Source: Streptomyces vinaceus (GTDB lineage Bacteria; Actinomycetota; Actinomycetes; Streptomycetales; Streptomycetaceae). From it: a stretch of 64,000 nucleotides of DNA. The translations under genes and the position numbers were made by a program. Below are positions 61,131 to 64,000 of this stretch, piece by piece. The stretch is from positions 5,237,001 to 5,301,000 of the forward strand of contig NZ_CP023692.1 of assembly GCF_008704935.1 (NCBI RefSeq), given 5' to 3'. Below the pieces are notes generated by a model. That model was not told where the DNA came from, made no database searches, and saw only the letters and a list, made by a program, of their open reading frames with translations. Within the stretch, counting starts at the first letter, position 1; every line of letters starts with the position of its first letter.

Positions 61131-62675
61131 ATGAGCCATGGGCGTCACGTCACCATGCTCACCGAAGGCACCTATCCGCACGTCCACGGGGGAGTCAGCA
61201 CCTGGTGCGACCAGCTGGTACGCGGGATGCCGGAGGTCGACTTCAACGTCATAGCCCTGACCGGCTCCGGGCGCGAGCCGGTCACCTGGGAGCTGCCCCG
61301 CAACGTCTACCGGCACACCGCCGTCCCGCTCTGGGGACCGGCGCCGGGCCGCGGCCGAGGCCGCTCGGCCCTGCGGGGCAAGGCCCACCGCCGTTTCACG
61401 GCGACGTACGAAACCTTCCTGCTCTCCCTGCTCGACCCGCCCCCAGCCACCGCCGGGGGTGCCCCCGGCCACGGGGGCTTCTCCGAAGCCCTGCACGAAC
61501 TCGCCGTCCTGGCCCGGGCCGGCCGGCTCGCCCCGGCCCTGCGCTCCGAAACGGTCCTGCGCCTGCTGATGGACGTGTGGACCCGGCCCGGACTCCCCAC
61601 CGCCGCCGCCGAGCCCACCATCCACGACGCGCTCACCGCCACCGACCTGATCGAGCACGCGCTGCGGCCGCTGTCCGTACGGATCCCGCCCGACAGCGTC
61701 GCGCACGCGGTCAGCAGCGGGCTCGCCACCCTCCCGGCCCTGGCCGCCAAGTACCTCGACAAGGTGCCCTTCCTCCTCACCGAGCACGGCATCTACCTGC
61801 GCGAGCGCTACCTCGGCTACCGCACCGCCGCGCAGCGCTGGCCCGTCAAGGCCCTGCTGCTCGGCTTCTACCGCGAGCTCAACACCGAGGGCTACCGGCA
61901 GGCCGACCTCATCACCCCGTGCAACCAGTACAACCGCCGCTGGGAGGAGCGCGGCGGCGCCGCCCCCGACCGCATCCGCACGGTCTACAACGGCGTCGAC
62001 CCGTACGCCTTCCCCGACGCGGGACCCGAACCCGAGGTGCCCACCCTCAGCTGGTGCGGGCGCATCGACCCGATCAAGGACCTCGAAACCCTCATCCGGG
62101 CCTACGCGTTCATGCGCGAGGAGCTGCCCGCCCTGCGGCTGCGCCTGTTCGGGCCGGTCCCGGCGGGCTGCGAGGAGTACAAGACCCGCCTGGAGGAGCT
62201 CGGCGCCCAACTCGGCGTGGCCGAAGGGATCTCGTACGAGGGCCGTATCGCGGACGTGGCGCAGGCCTACGCGGCGGGCAGCATCGTCATGCTCTCCAGC
62301 ATCAGCGAGGGCTTCCCCTTCAGCATCATCGAGGCCATGTCCTGCGGCCGCACCACCGTCTCCACCGACGTCGGCGGGGTGCGCGAGGCCGTCGGCGACA
62401 CCGGGCTCGTGGTCCCGCCGCGCGAACCGGAGACCATGGCCCGCGCCGCCCTCGCCCTGCTCCGCGACGACGAACGCCGCGCCGAGCTGGGCCGCCGCTC
62501 CCGCAAACGGGTCGTCGAGAAGTTCACCCTCCACCAGTCCGTGGACGGCTTCCGGCACATCTACCGCGAACTCGCCGGCCAGCCCGTACAGCCCGTCCGC
62601 GCGGGCGACGACTGGACCCAGCGGCTCGCCGACCCCTGGTACCGCGAACTCGCCGCCGACGGGAGCCTGTGGTGA
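61131..62675 (+). CDS. PelF-type GT4 glycosyltransferase (DUF3492 N-terminus)
   Basis: This 514-residue cytoplasmic enzyme begins MLTEGTYPHVHGGVSTWCDQ, the PelF/DUF3492 signature. It ends in a GT-B fold with the nucleotide-sugar motif SEGFPFSIIEAMSCGR and DVGGVREAVGDTGLVV. Length matches PelF (about 507 residues). PelF polymerises UDP-hexosamines for Pel polysaccharide in Pseudomonas; here the sugar is unknown. The stop overlaps the next gene by four bases (GTGA at 62672-62675), so they are coupled. The preceding deacetylase-like gene is 106 bases away. Confidence 0.88.
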   Translation: MSHGRHVTMLTEGTYPHVHGGVSTWCDQLVRGMPEVDFNVIALTGSGREPVTWELPRNVYRHTAVPLWGPAPGRGRGRSALRGKAHRRFTATYETFLLSLLDPPPATAGGAPGHGGFSEALHELAVLARAGRLAPALRSETVLRLLMDVWTRPGLPTAAAEPTIHDALTATDLIEHALRPLSVRIPPDSVAHAVSSGLATLPALAAKYLDKVPFLLTEHGIYLRERYLGYRTAAQRWPVKALLLGFYRELNTEGYRQADLITPCNQYNRRWEERGGAAPDRIRTVYNGVDPYAFPDAGPEPEVPTLSWCGRIDPIKDLETLIRAYAFMREELPALRLRLFGPVPAGCEEYKTRLEELGAQLGVAEGISYEGRIADVAQAYAAGSIVMLSSISEGFPFSIIEAMSCGRTTVSTDVGGVREAVGDTGLVVPPREPETMARAALALLRDDERRAELGRRSRKRVVEKFTLHQSVDGFRHIYRELAGQPVQPVRAGDDWTQRLADPWYRELAADGSLW

Positions 62676-64000
62676 GCGGATCCCTGTGGCTGCGCGTCCC
62701 CGGCGGGGACACCCTCCCCGCCATCCCCCGGCCCCGCCGCACCGGGCCGGGGGACCCCGGCCCGGCCGGCGACCCCATGGACCGACTCGCCGAGCGCCTC
62801 GACGGGTTGATCGCGGCGGCCGTCCACCCCGACGAGATCGCCGCCGTCCTCGAATCCGACGGGATGACCGACGAGCACATCCGGCTCACCTACGGCCGCC
62901 ACGACTCCTTCGGCCTCGCCGAGGAGCTCTACGCCCGGGTGCCCCGCGCCTTCCCGGAACCGGAGCACGTCCCCGACCCCTGGAAGGTCTCCCTCACCGC
63001 CTGCCTGCTGCGCGGGGTGGTCTTCGCCCTGCCCGGCCTCGCCTACGTCCTGGGCGCCCCCCTGCTGGAGGGCCCCAAGGACCGGCTGGGCCTGCCCGCC
63101 GGGACGCTCACCCTGCTCGCCGGGGCGCTCATCGGCTGGGTGTGGGACCAGACCCTCTCCCACCGCGCCTACACCTGGCTGGGCCTCGGCGACCGGGCCG
63201 CCGCCGGGCGGACCCTGCTCGTCGGGGCCCCCGTCGGGGCCCTGCTCGGCATCGCCGCCGCGCTGACCGTGCCCGGCGGGCCGCCGTTCAGCTACGCCTT
63301 CGCCGCCGGCCAGGCCCTGTACGTCGGAGCCGCCACCGTGCTGCTCGTCCTCGGCCGGGAGCGGGTGCTGCTCGCCGCGCTCGGCCCGATGGCCGCGGGG
63401 TCGGTGCTCGCGCTCTTCACCGAGGTGCCCGTGCCCGTGCGGGTGGGCCTGCTCGTGGTGTCGCTGCTGGCCGCCTGCGGCCTCGCCGTACGGGAACTGC
63501 CGGTGGCCCAGGGCCTGCGGGCCGCCGTGCGCCGGATCCGGGGCTGGGCCGCGCACCGGCCCGGCGAGGGCCCGGTGCGCTGGCGGATGCTGCGGGGCGC
63601 CGAGGAGGAGTACGGTCCGCGCGGACCCCGGATCGGGGACTCCGTGCCGTACGGGATGTTCGGTCTCGGCACCGGCCTGCTGGTGCTGTACGCGGCCCTG
63701 GGGGAGGTGCTCGCCGGGGGGCCCGCCGAGGCGGTCGCCGCCCCCTCGGCGGTGGCGCTCACCCTGAGCATGGGCCCCGCCGAATGGCTGCTCCACCGGT
63801 TCCGCAGCGGCAGCCTGGCCGGGCTGCGGGCGGCCCGCTCGCCGCGGCAGTTCTGGCTGCGGATGCTCGGGACGCTGGGCCGCTGCCTCGCCGCGTACCT
63901 GGCGGTGCTGCTGGCCCTCGGGCTGGCGGGCACCCTGCTCTGGCCGGGAGCCCCCGGCCTGACCGGGATCCGGGCCGCGACCCTGCTGCTGCTCGGCGCC
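62672..64000 (+). CDS. Polytopic membrane protein of the exopolysaccharide cluster (3' end beyond window)
   Basis: At least 443 codons are visible and the end is cut. A cytoplasmic N-terminus of about 100 residues contains HPDEIAAVLESDGMTDEHIR and HDSFGLAEELYARVPRAFPE. At least nine hydrophobic segments follow (from LTACLLRGVVFALPGLAYVL to AAYLAVLLALGLAGTLLW). In place it corresponds to PelG, which moves the polymer across the membrane with PelF, but the sequence is not obviously PelG. The GTG at 62672 overlaps the glycosyltransferase stop. A role in export is inferred from context only. Confidence 0.75.
   Translation, partial: MSGSLWLRVPGGDTLPAIPRPRRTGPGDPGPAGDPMDRLAERLDGLIAAAVHPDEIAAVLESDGMTDEHIRLTYGRHDSFGLAEELYARVPRAFPEPEHVPDPWKVSLTACLLRGVVFALPGLAYVLGAPLLEGPKDRLGLPAGTLTLLAGALIGWVWDQTLSHRAYTWLGLGDRAAAGRTLLVGAPVGALLGIAAALTVPGGPPFSYAFAAGQALYVGAATVLLVLGRERVLLAALGPMAAGSVLALFTEVPVPVRVGLLVVSLLAACGLAVRELPVAQGLRAAVRRIRGWAAHRPGEGPVRWRMLRGAEEEYGPRGPRIGDSVPYGMFGLGTGLLVLYAALGEVLAGGPAEAVAAPSAVALTLSMGPAEWLLHRFRSGSLAGLRAARSPRQFWLRMLGTLGRCLAAYLAVLLALGLAGTLLWPGAPGLTGIRAATLLLLGA

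Noticed and set aside
1..64000. Mobile elements, tRNA, rRNA or replication origin
   Set aside because: No transposase, integrase, tRNA-like cloverleaf, rRNA stretch or DnaA-box cluster was seen by reading the sequence.

Overview
The window is high-GC actinobacterial chromosome and almost certainly Streptomyces. Evidence: GTG and TTG starts are common, GC at third codon positions is very high, intergenic hairpins are GC-rich, and both glutamine synthetase types are present, each behind a GlnR-type operator. The neighbourhood of starch-degradation genes, glnII, lipB-lipA, glnA, aceE, sucB, lpd and pepA is a core-chromosome arrangement familiar from streptomycetes. No rRNA, tRNA, insertion sequence, phage gene or CRISPR array was seen.

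Layout. (1) 1-8362 is a maltodextrin locus. A malE-malF-malG ABC importer sits between two similar pairs of GH13 glucosidase and LacI repressor, one on each strand, the left repressor being cut by the window edge. (2) 8434-11115 is a small accessory island on the minus strand: a tiny secreted protein, a beta-propeller protein, and a protein with the look of a beta-pore-forming toxin. (3) 11557-18711 holds a secreted alpha-amylase with a starch-binding domain and a 1781-residue secreted protein carrying both an amylase and a pullulanase domain. Extracellular starch breakdown thus feeds the importer and the intracellular glucosidases, probably under LacI-type operators. (4) 18712-30246 holds a GNAT enzyme, a TetR/flavin reductase/metal-hydrolase operon, a lipoprotein, a sigma-like membrane protein, a tyrosine phosphatase, a rhomboid-like protein, a Met/His-rich membrane protein with a PepSY protein, and an OmpR-type DNA-binding protein without a receiver domain. 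(5) 30659-46138 is nitrogen and lipoate metabolism: glnII, lipB, lipA and glnA, interspersed with conserved streptomycete genes (ArsC-like, PP2C phosphatase, VIT1-like transporter, epimerase, FAD enzyme, TPR regulator, DUF4191 and RDD membrane proteins). (6) 46221-58650 is central carbon metabolism: pyruvate dehydrogenase E1 (aceE) with an upstream GntR regulator and a palindrome-dense promoter, the E2 and E3 genes (sucB, lpd), and leucyl aminopeptidase. (7) 58997-64000 is the left end of a probable exopolysaccharide cluster: a secreted deacetylase-like protein, a PelF-type glycosyltransferase, and a polytopic membrane protein that runs off the window.

The points most worth a second look are the toxin-like/beta-propeller pair, the exopolysaccharide cluster, the aceE promoter palindromes, the mirrored LacI-GH13 duplication, and an alpha/beta-hydrolase whose catalytic serine is replaced by glycine.
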